Below, piece after piece: positions 1-10,468 of a stretch of DNA of 64,000 bases. This DNA is from Mycolicibacterium arabiense (GTDB lineage: Bacteria; Actinomycetota; Actinomycetes; Mycobacteriales; Mycobacteriaceae): contig NZ_AP022593.1 in NCBI RefSeq assembly GCF_010731815.2, positions 930,001-994,000 of the forward strand, given 5' to 3'. How positions within the stretch are numbered: position 1 is the first letter of the stretch; each line of letters starts with the position of its first letter. The position numbers were made by a program, and so were the translations under genes. The notes under the pieces were generated by a model, which saw nothing but the letters and a program-made list of their open reading frames with translations, did no database searches and had not been told where the DNA came from.

Positions 1-501
1 GGCCGCGGGCATGTCGTAGCCGAAGTCGCGCCGCCCGCCATCGACGGCCTCTGCCATGGCCAGCAGTGAGCCGCCGCCGTCGAGTAGGCAGTGCGACAAC
101 ACCAGGGTCACCGCGGACGTGCCGTCGCTCATCGGCAGCACGCCCAGATGCCACCCGGGGCCGTGCACGGGATCGACCGGGGTCTGCGACCGTTCCTCGA
201 TCCACGCGCCGAGTTGGCCCGGCGGCCGCGGGTCGGCGACGTCCAGCGGCGCGGGCGCCCCGGCTGCCGACACCCAGCGGTGGCGACCGAAGGGCAGGAC
301 GGAGTGCTCGATCAGCCGAGCCGCCAAACCCTGGCCGAAGTGGGCGTGGAAGCGCCGGAGGCCGTCCATGTCGACTTGGCGCTCGTACACCCAGACGAAC
401 TGGGCCAGCTGTTGCCGCCCGGTGGCCGCGAACGACAGGTACGTCGCCTGGTCGATGTAGGCCAGACGGTCGTCACTGTCGGCGAGACGACCTCGGCTCA
501 C
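1..501 (-). CDS. condensation-fold acyltransferase-like protein, partial (C-terminal part lies outside window)
   Basis: The first 167 codons of a minus-strand gene are visible, starting from a GTG whose last bases overlap the stop of the upstream paralogue (GTGA overlap at 498-501); no stop occurs before the window edge. The protein carries HxxxD (SHCLLDGG, His137 and Asp141), the catalytic motif of condensation-domain, PapA and wax-ester-synthase-type acyltransferases. By eye it is clearly paralogous to the next gene over its whole visible length, sharing FGRHRWV, HGP-W-GVLPM and SHC--DGG. Context beside a PapA gene and a MAS-type PKS suggests transfer or trimming of acyl chains on an envelope glycolipid; in M. 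smegmatis a similar set (pks5, papA and two further acyltransferase-like genes) sits in the lipooligosaccharide locus, recalled from memory. The exact substrate is unknown. Confidence 0.8.
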   Translation of the reverse strand, partial: MSRGRLADSDDRLAYIDQATYLSFAATGRQQLAQFVWVYERQVDMDGLRRFHAHFGQGLAARLIEHSVLPFGRHRWVSAAGAPAPLDVADPRPPGQLGAWIEERSQTPVDPVHGPGWHLGVLPMSDGTSAVTLVLSHCLLDGGGSLLAMAEAVDGGRRDFGYDMPAA

Positions 502-1856
502 AGGACTTCCCCACCGAGCCCGAACTCCGCAAGCGCAGCGGTGACGCGCTCGCGCAGAGCGGCCTTGGTGTTCTCCGACCCTGGCTGGTAGGCGACGATG
601 GTCAGCGTCACCTTGCCGTCGATCCTCGCGCCGACCACCGTCAGCAGCCCCTGCCGCTCCTCGAGCACCCGGCGCGTGACGTGCTGGTCGATGCCGCGCA
701 GCATCACCCGCTCGGCGACGGTCCCGTCCGGGCGGGCAACGTCGGTCGGCAGGTCACCGAGATTGGAGCACGACACGGGTTGTGCGGTGAAACCGAATGC
801 GAGGTCGGCCGATTGGCGTACGGCAACCTTCGGGATGAACGGGGTCAGCGGCAGCAACTCGAACGTCGTGTCCGGTTCTTCGCGCATCACTTGAAGAGCC
901 TGCCGGATCGCGGTTCGCGTCTCGGACAGGTCCTTGGTGACGTAGGTGGGGTCGGCGCGCACGTAGGCCAGCGTGACCGCGTTGGCACGGGTGTCCTCGA
1001 GCGTGCGGTCGTTGATCGGGACGATCAATCCGACCGTGCCGTCGTCGGCGAGTTCCCTGCCCTGCAGGATGGCCAGCCGCGCTGCCACGCCTGCCAGCAT
1101 CGAGTGGCTGTTGCCGCCCAGCTCGGCGGCGCGGGCATCCCAGTCCTCGAGGGGAACGAACGCCGACACGACCGGCACCACGACCGGGGTGTCCGGGTGG
1201 CGCTGCGCGGGCTTCTGCTTGGACGCGCCCGCGGACTCCTTGCGCCTGCCGTTGAGGAACTTGGCGGCGGCGACCAGCGTCCGCCCCAGTTGCGGTGCGT
1301 CCCGTGCGGTTTGGCGTAGATCCTCGAGGATCGCCGCGCGCCTCGCCCGCGATCGGGGTGGCGGATACCCGAGGTCGCGACGGGTGCCCGCCACCGCCTC
1401 GAAGACCGCGAGCAATGCGGCGCCACCGTCACCGATGCAGTGCGATCCGACCAGGCTCACCGCAGTCGACCCGTCGGTCATGGGCAGTACGCCCATGTGC
1501 CAGGCCGGTCCGTGTTCCGGATCGATGGGCCGCTGCGAGTGCTCGTCGAGCCAGTCGCTGAGTTCCGAGCGCGGCCGCGGTTCGGCGACCACCTCGAGCG
1601 GTGCCGCAGGACCGAGTGCGGCGACCCACCGGTGCCGACCGAACGGCAGCGGCGAGGGCTCGATCAGCCTGCCCGCCATGCCGTACCCGAAGTCCCGGTG
1701 GAATCGCCGGAGTTCGTCCCAGTCCACCGGATGGTCGTACACCCACACCATCTGCATGGCGGCGGCCTGCCCCGTGGCCCGCAGGCCAAGGAACAACGCC
1801 TGATCGACGAACTCGAGCAGATGGTCGGGCTGCTCCCGAGTCTGCGGAACCGACAT
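498..1856 (-). CDS. condensation-fold acyltransferase-like protein (paralogue of the next gene)
   Basis: A 452-residue protein with the acyltransferase HxxxD motif SHCIGDGG (His139, Asp143), as in condensation domains, PapA proteins and WS/DGAT enzymes. The N-terminal half reads like the partial paralogue downstream; the C-terminal half contains a second-lobe-like segment (VMLRGIDQHVTRRVLEERQG) and ends LGGEVL. It starts with ATG two bases after the papA stop and overlaps the downstream GTG by 4 nt, so pks, papA and the two paralogues look like one operon. The family is known to esterify sugars or glycolipids with acyl groups from CoA or ACP. The assignment to lipooligosaccharide or acyltrehalose assembly is inferred from neighbours only. 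No transmembrane segment or signal peptide is evident. Confidence 0.85.
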   Translation of the reverse strand: MSVPQTREQPDHLLEFVDQALFLGLRATGQAAAMQMVWVYDHPVDWDELRRFHRDFGYGMAGRLIEPSPLPFGRHRWVAALGPAAPLEVVAEPRPRSELSDWLDEHSQRPIDPEHGPAWHMGVLPMTDGSTAVSLVGSHCIGDGGAALLAVFEAVAGTRRDLGYPPPRSRARRAAILEDLRQTARDAPQLGRTLVAAAKFLNGRRKESAGASKQKPAQRHPDTPVVVPVVSAFVPLEDWDARAAELGGNSHSMLAGVAARLAILQGRELADDGTVGLIVPINDRTLEDTRANAVTLAYVRADPTYVTKDLSETRTAIRQALQVMREEPDTTFELLPLTPFIPKVAVRQSADLAFGFTAQPVSCSNLGDLPTDVARPDGTVAERVMLRGIDQHVTRRVLEERQGLLTVVGARIDGKVTLTIVAYQPGSENTKAALRERVTAALAEFGLGGEVL

Positions 1857-1858
1857 GC

Positions 1859-3346
1859 TCAGCTCTTGGCCGCCGGTACCGGTTCGCGGTCGCGGACACC
1901 GTTGTGGTGCTTGGAGTCTCCGTGACCCACGTGGCCACGGGTGCGGCCGTGCGCGGCGCCGTCGGCGACACCGACGTAGATGGCGGTCATCGCCTCGAGG
2001 TACCGGTCGATGGACTCCCGGGCGATCGGGTTGTTCGGGTACGCCACCGTGACGGTGGTCTCCCGCTCACCGCGGTTGACCCACAGGCCGATCTGGTAGG
2101 CCGAGCGCGCGTCGCCGAACACCCTGCCGTTCATCCGTTCCCACTCGGCGATGATGCTGGCGGACAACGGAGGCAGGCCGGCGTCGAGGAACGACACCAT
2201 CGGCACGCCGGGCGGCGGGCTGTGCAACCCCAGCTCGGGATCGGCCAACTCCAACACCCGGTCGAACGGCACGTCCGCCATGTACATGCGGCCGTCGAAC
2301 GACTTCTGCGCAGCGCGAGCCGTGTCCCCGAACGACGCCGGATCGACGTCCACCGAGATCGGCACCACGCCGGTGAACCACCCGGTGGTCTGGAACTCCT
2401 CGGGCGTTTGCCGCGTCGTGGTGGGGGTAATGACGTGGTACTCCGTGGAGCCGGTCAGCACCTGCTGCGCCATTGCAGCACAGGCGAATACGCCGCCGAT
2501 GAACCGCGCACCCGCCGCGGTGCAGGCGGCTTCGAAGCGATCTGACTGCTGCTTGTCCAGCAACCGCACGGTGAGGAGGTCACCCGACACCGACCACGGC
2601 GGATCGCCGAGGGGGAAGGGGAAGTGCGGCAACGTGCCGTCGTTGCGCTGAGCGAACTCGACCCACTCTCGAACGGCGGGCGTCTCCGCCGTGAGCGCGG
2701 CCAGGTAGTCGCGCTGACGGACGCAGTAGTCGTCGTAGCTACCGGCGGCAGGCAGCGGGATCGGCGCGGAACCCGCGGCGAGTGCGGCGTACATCATGTG
2801 GATCTCCACCAGCACGATTCCCATGAACATCGCGTCGGTGTGGACGTGGTCGATGCTGATGTAAAACGTGAAGTGGTCGGCACGCTGGATGATGCCGAAC
2901 GAGAAGCAGTCCCACTGCAACGGATCCGGCGTGCTGAGCACGTGCTCGCGCCACTGCGGCGCCGTCATCTCGCCGTGCTTGGTGGGCACGAAGTTGATGT
3001 CCCTGGGATTCGCGACGGTATGCCGGACGATCTGGTCGTCGTCGGTCATCTCGAACCAGCTGTGGTAGGTGTCGTGACGGCGCAGGTAGGCGTTGATGAC
3101 GTGGCTCATCGCGCGTACGTCGCACTGACCCTGCATATCCCAGGCCGGGATGTTGAGCCGGGCCATGTCGGTGCCACCGGCCAGATGGCTGAGGTAGCCC
3201 CGGATGTGCTGTGCCTGCTGGTAACTCACCGGCACGTCGCTCACCGGCGCCTTGGCCACCTTCGCGCGGCTCACGGGCGACGGGTGCCAGGACACGACGT
3301 CACCCGACGTCCCGATCCAGTCGTGGATCGCCTTGATCGCAACCAT
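1859..3346 (-). CDS. PapA-family polyketide-associated acyltransferase
   Basis: The 495-residue protein has the PapA signature HxxxD as HVHTDAM (His167, Asp171), set in YISIDHVHTD as in mycobacterial PapA3/PapA4-type proteins. PapA enzymes move a polymethyl-branched or straight fatty acyl chain from a PKS or CoA onto trehalose or a glycolipid. The family is usually encoded beside its PKS, and here it lies 59 bp downstream of a MAS-type synthase on the same strand. The ATG start is preceded by a purine-rich GGGGAAGAG. The likely acceptor is a trehalose-based envelope lipid such as LOS or an acyltrehalose; which one cannot be told because no glycosyltransferase, FadD or MmpL gene is visible in the window. 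Confidence 0.9.
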   Translation of the reverse strand: MVAIKAIHDWIGTSGDVVSWHPSPVSRAKVAKAPVSDVPVSYQQAQHIRGYLSHLAGGTDMARLNIPAWDMQGQCDVRAMSHVINAYLRRHDTYHSWFEMTDDDQIVRHTVANPRDINFVPTKHGEMTAPQWREHVLSTPDPLQWDCFSFGIIQRADHFTFYISIDHVHTDAMFMGIVLVEIHMMYAALAAGSAPIPLPAAGSYDDYCVRQRDYLAALTAETPAVREWVEFAQRNDGTLPHFPFPLGDPPWSVSGDLLTVRLLDKQQSDRFEAACTAAGARFIGGVFACAAMAQQVLTGSTEYHVITPTTTRQTPEEFQTTGWFTGVVPISVDVDPASFGDTARAAQKSFDGRMYMADVPFDRVLELADPELGLHSPPPGVPMVSFLDAGLPPLSASIIAEWERMNGRVFGDARSAYQIGLWVNRGERETTVTVAYPNNPIARESIDRYLEAMTAIYVGVADGAAHGRTRGHVGHGDSKHHNGVRDREPVPAAKS

Positions 3347-3405
3347 TTATCTCTTCCCCGCTCGTTGTCTGGCAATGAGCGACGTCATCGGCGCTGATCG
3401 GGCCA

Positions 3406-6400
3406 TCACGACGACACCGTCGTGGATTCGTTGTCGATGTTCATGGCGCTGGCGATCGTCTCGCTCAGGCGCTCGGCCAACGCACGCACCGTGGTGACGT
3501 CGGTCGAGCCGATGCGGACCCCGGTCTCGGCCTCGAGCCGCGTGCGCAGCTCGAGCGTCCCGAGTGAGTCGAGGCCGTACTCGGACAGCGGTCGGTCGGC
3601 GTCGACCGAGCGCCGCAGGATCAGGCTCATCTCCTCGGAGATCAAGCGGCGCACCCGCGCTGCCCAGTCCTCACGCGGCAGGAGTCGCAGCTCCTCGAGG
3701 AACTCGCTCGTCCCGGACCGGTCCTGGCCCATCGATGCGAACGCCTCGGCGAACGGGCTGGTCTGCGCGAACGCGGTGAGCCAGGCGGCTCCCGCAACCG
3801 GCGCATAGCCGCTGTAGACCCTGGTGTGCCGCATCAGGGCATCGAATGCGTACGCACCGTCCTCGGGGTCGATGGCCATGCCGTCGTTGTCGGCCATCGC
3901 CTGGCCGGCACCGATCTGAGCCCATGCGCCCCAGGCGATCACCTGTGCAGGCAGTCCCTTGGACCGACGCCACCGCGCGAACGAGTCGAGCCAGCTGTTG
4001 GCCGCCGCGTACGCACCCTGGCCGGGTGACCCGACCATCGCCGCCGCCGAGGAGAACCCGCAGAACCAGTCCAGCGACGCCGTCGTCGTGGCCTCGTGCA
4101 GACGCCAGGCACCCAGCGCCTTCGGCGCCCAGTCCCGGTCGAGCAGATCGTCGGTGATGTTGGCCAGCGTCGCGTCCTCGACGACCGCCGCGGCGTGCAG
4201 GACGCCGCGCAGCGGGATGCCCGTCGCGGTGGCGCAGGCAACCAGCCGGACGGCCGTGCCGGGAACCGCCACGTCGCCGAGTTCGACCTCGATCTCGGTG
4301 CCCTTGCGCCGGATCCGGTCGATCACGCGTTGCGCCTCGGGACTCGGCGTGGAGCGACCGTTGAGCACGATGCGCCCACAGCCCGACTTGGCCATCATCT
4401 CGGCGAGGAACAAACCGAGCCCGCCGAGACCACCGGTGACGACGTACGCGCCGTCGCTGCGGAAGGCCGGCGCGCGGTCGGCGGGCACGACGGCGGCGTA
4501 CTGCCCCGCACGCGGCACGTCGAGCACCAGCTTGCCGGTGTGCTCGGCGGCACCCATCGCGCGAATCGCGTTGGCGCCGTTGGCCAGCGGGTAGTGCGTC
4601 GTCTGCGGCGGCGGCAGCTTGCCGTCGGCGATCTGCTGGTAGATCGTCTCGAGCAGGCTGCGCAGCGTGTCCGGGGTGACCAGGGTCAGCAGCGCGAGGT
4701 CGACCGCGTAGAACGACAGGTTCCGACGGAACGGGAACAGGCCCATCTTCGTGTCGCCGTAGATGTCGCGCTTGCCGATCTCCACGAACCGACCGCCGAA
4801 GGTCAGCAGTTCGAGGCCCGCCCGCTGCGCGGCACCGGGCAGCGAGTTCAGCACGATGTCGACGCCATAGCCGTCGGTGTCACGCCGGATCTGGTCGGCG
4901 AACTCGACCGTGCGCGAATCGTAGACGTGGTCGATGCCCATGTCGTTCAGCATCTTCCGACGCTCCGGGCTACCGGCGGTGGCGTAGATCTCCGCCCCCG
5001 CGGCCTGGGCAATCGCGACCGCGGCCTGACCGACGCCGCCGGTGGCCGAGTGGATGAGCACCTTGTCGCCCGCCGTGATCCGGGCCAGGTCGTGCAGCGA
5101 GTACCACGCGGTGGCGTGCGCGCTGGGCACGGCCGCCGCGGTGGCGTCCGGCAGGTCCTCGGGAATGCGCACGGCGAGGTTCGCGTCGCACGTGACGAAC
5201 GTGCACCACGCACCGGTCGCCGAAATGCCCGCGACCCGGTCGCCGATCTGGTGATCGGTCACACCGGCACCGACCGCGGTCACCACGCCTGCGAAGTCGG
5301 CGCCGAGTTGCGGCATCCGGCCCTCGAAGGACGGGTAGCGGCCGTAGGCGACCAGGACGTCGGCGAAGTTCAGGTTCGACGCCGACACCGCGACCTCGAT
5401 CTGGCCGGGGCCCGGTGGAGTCCGCTCGTAGGACACGAGTTCGGCCGACTGCAGGTCGCCGGGGGTGCGGATCTGCAGGCGCATGCCGTCGCGCTCGGGG
5501 TGGACGACGGTGGTGTGCCGCTCCTCGGCCTGCAGCGGCGTGACGTTGAGTCGGGCCGCGTAGTACTGACCCTCGCGCCATGCCGTCTCGTCCTCGTCGG
5601 AACCCGAGAGCAGTTCGGCGGCAATGGATTCCGCGTCGGTGGTGTCGTCGACGTCGATCTGCGTCGGACGCATCGACGGCTGCTCCATGCCCAGGACGCG
5701 CACCAGGCCGCGCACGCCGCCCTGGGCGAGATGCGGCACCTCACCGGACAGCACGGACTGCGCTCCCCTGGTGACGACGTAGAACCTGGGCGGCTCGCCG
5801 GGCACCTCGGGGATGACGCGGGCGATGCGCACGAGGTGGCGCACGTGGTCGGCTCCGTCGGCGACGGGGTCGCCGTCCGCGCGCTGCGGATCCTCGACGA
5901 TCACGACACCGGCGAACGGGCGGGCCGTCAACGTCTCACGCAGTCCTGCGGCCACGGCGGCGTGATCGTCGTGCGCCGACCAGCTCGTGGTCGTCACGTC
6001 GGCGTCGCGGGACTTCAGCACGTCGGCCAGTCGAGCGGCCATCGGGTCGGAGCCGGCGCCGGTGTCGACGACCATCCACGCCCCGGTGCCCGCCACGTCG
6101 GCGACGGGGGTGTCCTGGCGGCGCCAGTCGATGGTCAGGAGCCGGTCGTTGAGACGACGCTCGCGCTCCCCCTGCTCCGAGACTCCGGTCCCGAGCCGCA
6201 GACCGGACACGGTCAGCAGCACGTTGCCGTGCTCGTCGAGCACGTCGATGTCGGCCTCGACCCCGGTGGGCGCCACGCTGGTCAACCGGACCAGGCAGTA
6301 GTGGGCGTTGCGGGTGGAGGCGTACGCCTTCAACTCGCGGACGCCGAGCGGGAGCATCAGCGCGCCGCTGGTGTCCGAGAACAGCTCGGGATGGGCACCC

Positions 6401-9400
6401 ACGGCCTGGAAGCACGCGTCCAGGAGTGCCGGATGCGCCACGAACGAGCCTTGCTGCGAGCGGATCGAACCGGGCAGCGCGACCTCGGCGAGGACCGACG
6501 GGCGGTCGCCGTCTGCGGTGTGGGCCGCGGTCAGACCACCGAACGCCACGCCGTAGCCGATGCCGCGCGCTGCGTAGAAGTCGCGCAGCACCTGACCCTC
6601 GACCCGCACCGGGTGTGCGGCGAGGAGGTCGGCGACGTCGTACGGGGTGGGCTGATCGCCCTCGTCGGCGGCTTGCAGCACGGCAGAGGCGCGCTGCACC
6701 TCCTCGTCGTCGGCGTGGGTCTTCACGGCGAACTCGACGACGCCCGTCGGCGTCACGGACGCGACGGCCGACAGCGGGGTCTGCTCCTCGAGCAGCAGCA
6801 TCTGCTCGAACGTGACGTCGCGCACGGATGCCCCGTCGCCGAGGACCTGGCGGGCGGCGGACAGTGCGATCTCGCAGTAGGCGGCGCCGGGCAGTGCGGC
6901 CACGTCGTGCACCCGGTGATCGTCGAGCCACGGCTGCGCCACGGTGCCGACGTCGGACTGCCACACGTGGCGTTCCGGCGTCTCGGGCAGCCGGACGTGT
7001 GCACCGAGCAGCGGGTGGATGGCGACGGTGGCGCCGCCCTGGCCCTGCTCGTCGCGGGTCAGCATGAGGTGGGTGTGCGTCCACGTGGGCAGCGGCACGT
7101 CGAGGAGGTCACCGTCCGGCCAGAGCACCGAGTAGTCGATCGCCGCGCCTGCGCCGTGCAGGTCGGCGACGAATTCACGCATGCCGTGCGGCAACTCCTG
7201 CTCGCGACGGATGCTCGCCAGCGCCGCGAGGCGGATGTCGAGGCTGCGGGCGTTCTGGTCGACCGCGTGGGTGAGCAGCGGATGCGGCGACAGCTCGCCG
7301 AACACGCGGAAGCCGTCTTCCAGCGCGGCCTGGACGGCCGCGGCGAAGCGCACGGCGTGCCGCAGGTTGTCCGCCCAGTAGTAGGCGTCGAAGTCGGCGG
7401 GATCGCGGGGGTCGTACAGCGTCGACGAGTAGTACCGAACGGTCGGTTCCATCGGCTCGATGTCCTCGAGCGCCTCGGTGAGCTCGTCGAGGATCGGGTC
7501 GACCTGCGGTGAGTGCGACGCCACGTCCACGGCCACCTCGCGCGCCATGATCCCGCGGGCGTCCCACTCGGCGATCAGCGCGCGGATCGACTCCTTGGCG
7601 CCGCCGACGACGGCCGAGGACGGCGACGCCACGACCGACAGCACGACGTCGGTGACGCCGCGGGCGGCGAGTTCGGAGAGCACCTGCTGGGCCGGCAGCT
7701 CGACCGACGCCATGGCGCCCGAGCCGGACACCGTCGCCATGAGGCGCGACCGGCGGGTGATGACCTTGACGCCGTCGGTGAGCGACAGGGCGCCTGCGAC
7801 GACGGCGGCAGCCGCCTCGCCCATGGAGTGCCCGATGACCGCCCCGGGGGTGACGCCGTAGGCCGCCAGGGTGGCCGCGAGACCCACCTGCACGGCGAAG
7901 ACGGTCGGCTGCACCCGGTTGATGCCCGTGACGACGTCGGCCGAGGACATCGCCTCGGTGACGGAGAAGCCGGATTCGGCCTCGATCAGCGGTTCGATCT
8001 CCGCGATCTTGGCGGCGAACACCGGTTCGGTGGCGAGCAGCCCCTTGCCCATGGCAGCCCACTGCGAGCCCTGGCCGGAGAACACCCACACCGGCCCGTG
8101 GTCGCCGGTGCCGACGGCAGGCTCGATGGGGCCGTCGCCGGCGGCGATCTCGCGCAGCGCGGAGACGAGTTGTTCGCGGTCTGCGGCGATGACGACGGTG
8201 CGCACCGGTCGGTGGGCACGTCGGCGCGCCAGCGTGTACGCCAGGTCGGACAGTCCGGTCGTGTCGTCGGCGTCCTGGGTCGCAACCCAGTCGGCCAGCC
8301 GGCCGGCCGTACGGCGCAACTCCTCGACCGAGGTGGCCGACAGCGGGAAGAGCTTCGGGCCGTGCGACGCGGCGTCGGCCAGATCGTTCTGTTCGACGCG
8401 TCGCGTCGACTGCCCCTCGGGGGCGGCCTCGAGGACGGCGTGCACGTTGGTGCCCGACAGGCCGTAGGAGGACACCGCGGCACGACGGGGGTGGTGGCCG
8501 TTGGTGGGCCAGGGGGTCGTCTCGACCGGCACGAAGAGATTGGTCTCGATCCGGGCCATCTCGTCGGGCATCTCGGTGAAGTGCAGGTTCTTGGGCACGG
8601 TGCCGTGCTGCAGCGACAGGATCGCCTTCATCAGGCCGATGGCGCCGGAGGCCGACTGGCCGTGGCCGAGGTTGGTCTTCGCCGATCCGAGCGCGCACGG
8701 TCCTGCGGTGCCGTAGACCTCGGCGAGGCTGGCGTACTCGATGGGGTCGCCGACGGGCGTACCCGTGCCGTGGGCTTCGACCATTCCGACGGTCTCGGGG
8801 TCGATGCCACCGGCGGCGAGCGCCGAGCGGTAGACGTTCACCTGGGCCGGGCGGGACGGCACGGCGATGTTCACCGTGTGGCCGTCCTGGTTGGCGGCGG
8901 AGCCGCGCACCACGGCCAGGACGCGGTCGCCGTCGGCGAGGGCGTCGTCGAGCCGCTTGAGCAACAGGACCGCGGACCCCTCGCCGCTGACGAAGCCGTC
9001 GGCGTTGACGTCGAACGCGTGGCACTTGCCGGTGGGCGACAGCATGCCCTGAGCGGAACCAGACGACATCTTGCGGGGTTCGAGCATGATCGACACGCCG
9101 CCGGCCAGCGCCAGGTCGCTCTCCCCGTCGTGCAGGCTGCGGCAGGCCATGTGCACCGACAGCAGGCTCGACGAGCAGGCCGAGTCGACCGTGTAGGCCG
9201 GGCCGTGCACGCCCAGGTGGTAGGCGATGCGACCGGAGGCCAGGCTGAAGTTGTTCCCGGTGAAGCCGTAGGGGCCCTCGACGGCATGCGCGTCGACGGC
9301 GAGTAGCTGGTAGTCGGCATGGGTCATGCCGATGAATACGCCCGTCAGGGAGTCGGCGATGGTGGCCGGGTCGATACCGGCGTGCTCGATCGCCTCCCAA

Positions 9401-9708
9401 GCCGTCTCGAGCAGCAGTCGGTGCTGCGGGTCGATGGCCGTGGCCTCGCGCTCGCTGATGCCGAAGAAGTCGGCGTCGAATCCGGCGACGTCGTCGATGA
9501 ACGCGCCCCACTTGGACACGGAGCGGCCGGGTACGCCTGGCTCGGGGTCGTAGTACTCCTCGGCGTCCCAGCGGTCCAAGGGAACCTTGGTCACGGTGTC
9601 CTGGCCTCGCAGCAGCGCGTCCCAGAGGGCCGCAGGCGAGTCGATGCCCCCGGGCAGTCGGCACCCCATGCCGATCACGGCCACCGGAGTAACCAGAGTG
9701 TCAACCAC
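3406..9708 (-). CDS. mycocerosic acid synthase-type iterative type I polyketide synthase (KS-AT-DH-ER-KR-ACP)
   Basis: A 2100-residue single-module, fully reducing PKS, close to the length of M. tuberculosis MAS and Pks5. KS (about 8-430): VDSACSSSL with Cys178, EAHGTGT His313, NLGH His349. AT (about 540-850): GHSMGE with Ser628 and VASHSPQVD, consistent with methylmalonyl-CoA. DH from about 898, ER with NAD(P)H motif [11 protein letters not shown] (about 1550), KR with VTGGLGGLG (about 1756) and the S/Y active-site stretch [22 protein letters not shown] with GLDSL (Ser2048). No thioesterase is present, as in MAS, whose product is handed to a Pap or FadD partner. GTG at 9708 is chosen because AAGAGG lies 9 nt upstream; a TTG at 9717 would have no spacing. 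The product is probably a methyl-branched fatty acid for an envelope lipid. Pks5 is the likely orthologue. Confidence 0.95.
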   Translation of the reverse strand: MVDTLVTPVAVIGMGCRLPGGIDSPAALWDALLRGQDTVTKVPLDRWDAEEYYDPEPGVPGRSVSKWGAFIDDVAGFDADFFGISEREATAIDPQHRLLLETAWEAIEHAGIDPATIADSLTGVFIGMTHADYQLLAVDAHAVEGPYGFTGNNFSLASGRIAYHLGVHGPAYTVDSACSSSLLSVHMACRSLHDGESDLALAGGVSIMLEPRKMSSGSAQGMLSPTGKCHAFDVNADGFVSGEGSAVLLLKRLDDALADGDRVLAVVRGSAANQDGHTVNIAVPSRPAQVNVYRSALAAGGIDPETVGMVEAHGTGTPVGDPIEYASLAEVYGTAGPCALGSAKTNLGHGQSASGAIGLMKAILSLQHGTVPKNLHFTEMPDEMARIETNLFVPVETTPWPTNGHHPRRAAVSSYGLSGTNVHAVLEAAPEGQSTRRVEQNDLADAASHGPKLFPLSATSVEELRRTAGRLADWVATQDADDTTGLSDLAYTLARRRAHRPVRTVVIAADREQLVSALREIAAGDGPIEPAVGTGDHGPVWVFSGQGSQWAAMGKGLLATEPVFAAKIAEIEPLIEAESGFSVTEAMSSADVVTGINRVQPTVFAVQVGLAATLAAYGVTPGAVIGHSMGEAAAAVVAGALSLTDGVKVITRRSRLMATVSGSGAMASVELPAQQVLSELAARGVTDVVLSVVASPSSAVVGGAKESIRALIAEWDARGIMAREVAVDVASHSPQVDPILDELTEALEDIEPMEPTVRYYSSTLYDPRDPADFDAYYWADNLRHAVRFAAAVQAALEDGFRVFGELSPHPLLTHAVDQNARSLDIRLAALASIRREQELPHGMREFVADLHGAGAAIDYSVLWPDGDLLDVPLPTWTHTHLMLTRDEQGQGGATVAIHPLLGAHVRLPETPERHVWQSDVGTVAQPWLDDHRVHDVAALPGAAYCEIALSAARQVLGDGASVRDVTFEQMLLLEEQTPLSAVASVTPTGVVEFAVKTHADDEEVQRASAVLQAADEGDQPTPYDVADLLAAHPVRVEGQVLRDFYAARGIGYGVAFGGLTAAHTADGDRPSVLAEVALPGSIRSQQGSFVAHPALLDACFQAVGAHPELFSDTSGALMLPLGVRELKAYASTRNAHYCLVRLTSVAPTGVEADIDVLDEHGNVLLTVSGLRLGTGVSEQGERERRLNDRLLTIDWRRQDTPVADVAGTGAWMVVDTGAGSDPMAARLADVLKSRDADVTTTSWSAHDDHAAVAAGLRETLTARPFAGVVIVEDPQRADGDPVADGADHVRHLVRIARVIPEVPGEPPRFYVVTRGAQSVLSGEVPHLAQGGVRGLVRVLGMEQPSMRPTQIDVDDTTDAESIAAELLSGSDEDETAWREGQYYAARLNVTPLQAEERHTTVVHPERDGMRLQIRTPGDLQSAELVSYERTPPGPGQIEVAVSASNLNFADVLVAYGRYPSFEGRMPQLGADFAGVVTAVGAGVTDHQIGDRVAGISATGAWCTFVTCDANLAVRIPEDLPDATAAAVPSAHATAWYSLHDLARITAGDKVLIHSATGGVGQAAVAIAQAAGAEIYATAGSPERRKMLNDMGIDHVYDSRTVEFADQIRRDTDGYGVDIVLNSLPGAAQRAGLELLTFGGRFVEIGKRDIYGDTKMGLFPFRRNLSFYAVDLALLTLVTPDTLRSLLETIYQQIADGKLPPPQTTHYPLANGANAIRAMGAAEHTGKLVLDVPRAGQYAAVVPADRAPAFRSDGAYVVTGGLGGLGLFLAEMMAKSGCGRIVLNGRSTPSPEAQRVIDRIRRKGTEIEVELGDVAVPGTAVRLVACATATGIPLRGVLHAAAVVEDATLANITDDLLDRDWAPKALGAWRLHEATTTASLDWFCGFSSAAAMVGSPGQGAYAAANSWLDSFARWRRSKGLPAQVIAWGAWAQIGAGQAMADNDGMAIDPEDGAYAFDALMRHTRVYSGYAPVAGAAWLTAFAQTSPFAEAFASMGQDRSGTSEFLEELRLLPREDWAARVRRLISEEMSLILRRSVDADRPLSEYGLDSLGTLELRTRLEAETGVRIGSTDVTTVRALAERLSETIASAMNIDNESTTVSS

Positions 9709-9717
9709 GTACTTCAA

Positions 9718-10468
9718 CCTCTTTCACGAACGTTCGGAGCCCGACTCGATGGGGCGTGCAGCCTGCGTCAAATGTGGGTTCGCCGCATGTGTGCTGCAGT
9801 CCCTCGCTTCCTGCCGACATTCGCCTGTTTCGGCTCGAACGACGCGAATGCAACCGGCCAAACCCGAGATACCTCGGCAAACCTACATCCGCTCATTCAC
9901 CCCAACCTTTGCTCGGCGGAAAGGTTACACCCCGGTAGGTCAATTCGTCTTGTCTACCAGGATCATGCCCCTGGCCTGCGCAAATAAGCAAAATTAACGA
10001 TCTTGGTCAAATCTGGTTACCTTCACGGTGATGCCCCAAAGGTTCGCCTTGTGTTGATCTAGCAAACTAAACAGGCGTCAAAACAAGGCCCGCGCGGCAG
10101 TGATCTACGCAACTCCTTGCGTGTGGCAGGACCGTACGCATCGACGACCTATGTTTGCTGACTGATCATGATTTTTTGGAAAACGCCCTGCTGAGAGGCA
10201 TGGGACCAAAGGTATGTGTTAGCCGGATGTGACAGCTGGGCATTCAAGCGCGCCTGCGGCCGGCGGCACGGGTCACGACGACTGGCAATGGTGAGCGGAG
10301 TAACGCATATTGTCGACACCGTCGTATCGGCAACCGATCAGGCCAAAGGTCGGTTTTGGCCCGGCAAACCGTACTGGCTCAACGTCTTTGGGCCAAAACC
10401 GCTGCTACACAAGCCAATCGCGTAATCGCGGTACGTGACCACGCGGTTTCAGGAACGTAGCCAGTCCG
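9718..10468. other. 750-bp AT-richer intergenic region upstream of the PKS operon
   Basis: No convincing gene is seen. The stretch is visibly lower in GC than its surroundings (for example around 9985-10060). It must hold the promoter of the leftward PKS operon and the downstream region of lipL. It contains three exact copies of CCAAAGGT (10036, 10206, 10343) and a 12-bp perfect inverted repeat at 10351-10401. A 69-codon open frame at 10216-10425 has no family resemblance and is not called. AT-rich DNA upstream of envelope-lipid genes is often bound by the silencer Lsr2 in mycobacteria; that is inference here. Confidence 0.6.
10351..10401. repeat. 12-bp perfect inverted repeat with 27-nt loop
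   Basis: CGGTTTTGGCCC at 10351-10362 is the exact reverse complement of GGGCCAAAACCG at 10390-10401. A further GGCCAAA at 10341-10347 can pair alternatively with TTTGGCC at 10355-10361. The structure lies about 68 bp beyond the lipL stop, so it could be a terminator for lipL, but no T-run follows on either strand. It could equally be an operator or DNA-looping site. Confidence 0.6.

Noticed and set aside
4096..7512. 1138-codon open frame antisense to the PKS
   Set aside because: Arg/Gly/Val/His-rich shadow of a GC-rich gene; the opposite strand encodes clear KS-AT-DH-ER-KR-ACP motifs.
10351..10401. Canonical intrinsic terminator
   Set aside because: Strong arms but a 27-nt loop and no T-run on either strand; kept only as an inverted repeat.
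10216..10425. 69-codon frame in the PKS intergenic region
   Set aside because: No family resemblance, no SD, and it runs through the inverted repeat.
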